In this document: positions 60,570 to 64,000 of the stretch, in pieces
Layout: every line of letters starts with the position of its first letter
Numbering within the stretch: the stretch's first letter is position 1
DNA from: Corbicula japonica
Lineage: Eukaryota > Mollusca > Bivalvia > Venerida > Cyrenidae
Assembly: GCA_038501625.1 (NCBI GenBank)
Contig: JAZAYU010000005.1
Coordinates: 2,976,001-3,040,000 of the forward strand
Length of the DNA stretch: 64,000 bases
Direction of reading: 5' to 3'
Made by a program: the position numbers and the translations under genes
Notes under the pieces: generated by a model
Database searches by the model: none
Seen by the model: only the letters and a program-made list of their open reading frames with translations
What the model was told of the DNA's origin: nothing

Positions 60570-63500
60570 GTGGTATCATTTAATTTCGCTGGCACCAAAT
60601 TTAACGCAATCGCCGAAAAAGACTGTTATGCGCGGACGTAAATTCGCGCCAATCCAATTTTTCAACAAAAAAAATTATTATCGATATTTTTCGGACCCGT
60701 TATCAATACCTATTGTTTATTTGAACACGCGAGCTAATCATGTGTCAGTTGGACCCCTGTCAATTACCACTTCCTTTGTTAGTCAATTATTGGACCGCTG
60801 TTCATTCGGCGCGGCTAATTGACACGGGACCCGTTTGATCCATCTATCTGGACCATTCATATCATAATTGGCATGTTAAATTTCAAACCCGTTTTATGGT
60901 CTAAAGTGTCCATTAATTGCAAAACAGTTACTCAAACAAGAGGGCCATGATGGCCCTTTATCGCTCACCTGAGTACAACAAAGTTATTTTTAGTAACAGT
61001 GACCAAGACCCAGATGACCCATATTTGAACTCATCAGAGAAATCATTGGGACAAACATCCTGACCAAGTTTCATGACAATCGGAGCAAAAATGTGACCTC
61101 TAGAGTGTTAACTAGAAAATTCTATTTTTAGTAACACTGACCTAGTTTTTGGACCTAAATGACCCATATTTGAACTCGTCCAAGAAATCATTGGGACAAA
61201 CATCCTGACCATGTTTCATGACAATCGAGGCAAAAATGTGACCGCTAGAGTATTAACAAGAAAATTCTATTTTTAGTAACAGTGACCTAGTTTTTGGACC
61301 CATATTCGAACTCGTCCGAGAAATTATTGGGACAAACATCCTGACCAAGTTTCATGACAATCAGAGCAAAAATGTGACTGCTAGATTGTTAACAAGAAAG
61401 TTCTATTTTTAGTAACAGTGACCTAGTTTTTGGACCCAAATTACCCATTTCCGAACTCGTCCGAGAAAGCACTGGGACAACATCCTGACCAAGTTTCATG
61501 ACAATCAGAGCAAAAATGTGACCGCTAGAGTGTTAACAAGAAAATTCTATTTTTAGTAACTGTGACCTAGCTTTTGGACTCAGATGACCCATATTCGAAC
61601 TCGTCCGAGAAATCATTACGACAAACATCCTGACCAAGTTTCATGACAATCAGAGCAAAATTGTGACCGCTAGAGTGTTAACAAGAAAATTCTTTTTTTA
61701 GCAACAGTGACCTAGTTTTTGGACCCAGATGACCCATATTCGAACTCGTCTGAGAAATTATTGGGACAAAAATCCTGACCAAGTTTCATGACAATCGGAG
61801 CAAAAATGTGACCGCTAGAGTGTTAACAAGAAAATTCTATTTATAGTAATGGTGACCTAGTTTTAGGACCAGATGACCCATATTCGAACTCGTCCGAGAA
61901 ATCATTGGGACAAACATCCTGACCAAGTTTCATGACAATCGGAGCAAAAATGTGACAGCTAGAGTGTTAACAAGAAAATTCTTTTTTTAGTAACAGTGAC
62001 CTAGTTTTTGGACCCAGTTGACCCATATTCGAACTCGTCCGAGAAATCATTGGGACAAACATCCTGACCAAGTTTCATGACAATCGGAGCAAAAATGTGA
62101 CAGCTAGAGTGTTAACAAGAAAATTCTATTTTTAGCAACAGTGACCTAGTTTTTGGACCCAGATTACCCATATTCGAACTCATCCAAGAAATCATTGGGA
62201 CAAACATCCTGACCAAGTTTCATGACAATCGGAGCAAAAATGTGACAGCTAAAGTGTTAACAAGAAAATTCTATTTTTAGTAACAGTGACCTAGTTTTTG
62301 GACCCAGATGACCCATATTTGAACTTGTCCAAGAAATCATTGGGACAAACATCCTGACCATGTTTCATGACAATCAGAGCAAAATTGTGACCACTAGAGT
62401 GTTAACAAGAAAATTCTTTTTTTAGCAACAGTGACCTAGTTTTTGGACCCAGATGACACATATTCTAACTCGTCTGAGAAATTATTGGGACAAAAATCCT
62501 GACCAAGTTTCATGACAATCGGAGCAAAAATGTGACCGCTAGAGTGTTAACAAGAAAATTCTATTTATAGTAATGGTGACCTAGTTTTAGGACCAGATGA
62601 CCCATATTCGAACTCGTCCGAGAAATCATTGGGACAAACATCCTGACCAAGTTTCATGACAATCGGAGCAAAAATTTGACCGCTAGAGTGTTAACAAGAA
62701 AATTCTTTTTTTAGTAACAGTGACCTAGTTTTTGGACCCAGTTGACCCATATTCGAACTCGTCCGAGAAATCATTGGGACAAACATCCTGACCAAGTTTC
62801 ATGACAATCGGAGCAAAAATGTGACAGCTAGAGTGTTAACAAGAAAATTCTATTTTTAGCAACAGTGACCTAGTTTTTGGACCCAGATTACCCATATTCG
62901 AACTCATCCAAGAAATCATTGGGACAAACATCCTGACCAAGTTTCATGACAATCGGAGCAAAAATGTGACAGCTAGAGTGTTAACAAGAAAATTCTATTT
63001 TTAGTAACAGTGACCTAGTTTTTGGACCCAGATGACCCATATTCGAACTTGTCCAAGAAATCATTGGGACAAACATCCTGACCAAGTTTCATGACAATCG
63101 GAGCAAAAATGTGACCGCTAGAGTGTTAACAAGAAAATTCTATTTTTAGTAACAGTGACCTAGTTTTTGGACCCAGATGACCCATATTTGAACTCATCAG
63201 AGAAATCATTGGGACAAACATCCTGACCAAGTTTCATGACAATCGGAGCAAAAATGTGACCTCTAGAGTGTTAACTAGAAAATTCTATTTTTAGTAACAC
63301 TGACCTAGTTTTTGGACCCAAATGACCCATATTTGAACTCGTCCAAGAAATCATTGGGACAAACATCCTGACCATGTTTCATGACAATCGAGGCAAAAAT
63401 GTGACCGCTAGAGTATTAACAAGAAAATTCTATTTTTAGTAACAGTGACCTAGTTTTTGGACCCAGATGACCCATATTCGAACTCGTCCGAGAAATCATT

Positions 63501-64000
63501 GGGACAAACATCCTGACCAAGTTTCATGACAATCGGAGCAAAAATGTGACCGCTAGAGTGTTAACGAACTAAGTGTGGACGGACGACTGACAACGGACAT
63601 TCATCGATCCTAATAGCTCACCCTGAATCAGCTCAGGTGAGCAAAAAAGTGTTGATAAATTTAAAATGAGATGACTGTTTTGTAAAACGTGACCTGACCT
63701 AAATGTGCAGACTAAATTGTAGTTCAAGTTTTGAAGTAACATTAAACATTCCAAAAGAAATTCGACAGTTATAACTTATTTCATTTTCTTTATTAACATA
63801 ATTATTCGATACTTCAAATTTATATCAAATAGCGATATGGGAAACTATATATATAAAGTGTAGGTCCAATCGGACATGGCACATTTCGGATACATATGTG
63901 GAACTTTTTGGTTAAATTTTAGCTTAGGTTTTAAATTCGAGCACTGGCCCGAGTGCGTAATACGCGAAAATTAAGCCATCGCTAAATAAAATGATACCAC
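60570..64000. mobile_element. TIR element holding a HINE; right end at window edge
   Basis: The left end GTGGTATCATTTAATTTCGC and the reverse complement of the last bases of the window, GTGGTATCATTTTATTTAGC, match in 18 of 20 positions and continue with GGC..AATTTTCGCG-like sequence. Without the HINE at 60934-63646 the element is about 720 bp. The right target site lies outside the window. Confidence 0.72.
60934..63646 (+). mobile_element. HINE/pearl-like element with about 17 units of 145 bp
   Basis: The 5' end AACAAG leads to an AGGGCCA/TGGCCCT hairpin, then GCTCACCTGAG (60963-60973). The 3' end has CTCAGGTGAGC (63632-63642), an exact 11-bp reverse complement, followed by AAAAAA. A GTGGACGGACGACTGACAAC run precedes it. 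The core units contain AACAAGAAAATTCTATTTTT, GTGACCTAGTTTTTGGACCC and CATCCTGACCAAGTTTCATG. Units are arranged in a higher-order pattern (see findings). Confidence 0.85.

Noticed and set aside
60251..60822. Frames of 80-182 residues in the 31-bp array
   Set aside because: Low-complexity peptides in overlapping frames on both strands, explained by the array.

Overview
This window looks like intron-rich, AT-rich genomic DNA from a marine bivalve mollusc, probably a clam. The organism call rests on one metazoan-type gene whose exons are scattered over 31 kb, and on a very dense load of tandem-repeat-cored elements of the pearl/HINE type that are typical of bivalves. There is no bacterial-style gene packing. 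Most short open frames are by-products of tandem arrays or chance.

The one clear protein-coding gene is on the minus strand from 46422 down to 15592. It is a beta-N-acetylhexosaminidase (glycoside hydrolase family 20, HEXA/HEXB type). I could place ten constitutive or alternative exons with matching splice phases, plus one candidate 57-nt cassette exon. The first exons (signal peptide and the segment with the catalytic-site arginine) were not found and probably lie beyond 46.4 kb or outside the window. Two features are unusual. First, two homologous, phase-identical exons (32936-33107 and 32167-32341) cannot be joined in frame to each other, so they behave as a mutually exclusive pair; they encode part of the substrate pocket. 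Second, the C-terminus is extended past the usual end of the family by a furin-like basic site and a last exon with two hydrophobic segments, which suggests a membrane-anchored and possibly shed enzyme.

The rest is repeats. From left to right: 0-3 kb dispersed repeats, a tRNA-like SINE fragment, a long foldback element and a 59-bp array; 5.4-7.5 kb a 52-bp satellite of about 39 units; 8.1-8.9 kb a pogo-like MITE; 12.6-14.8 kb a TIR transposon carrying a 97-residue ORF and interrupted by a HINE; 16.3-17.1 kb a second pogo-like MITE; 18.3-19.65 kb a 47-bp satellite; 19.7-43.5 kb hexosaminidase exons alternating with seven or more HINE-like elements, one split by a third pogo-like MITE; 44.5-50 kb small arrays, piggyBac-like MITEs and HINEs; 50.35-52.71 and 57.29-58.60 kb two copies of one TIR transposon; 55.86-56.72 kb a 5'-truncated Penelope-like element with a GIY-YIG reading frame, a target-site duplication and a well-formed minimal hammerhead ribozyme; 58.6-60.57 kb a 31-bp array split by an insert; 60.57-64 kb a TIR element that holds a HINE with about 17 units of 145 bp.

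A unifying pattern is that the HINE-like elements share one terminal grammar: a 5' hairpin of variable sequence, then a short motif that is the reverse complement of the outer arm of the 3' hairpin, then a tandem-repeat core, a CGGACGGAC-like stretch and the 3' hairpin followed by A residues. The stems are kept while the sequences differ between copies.
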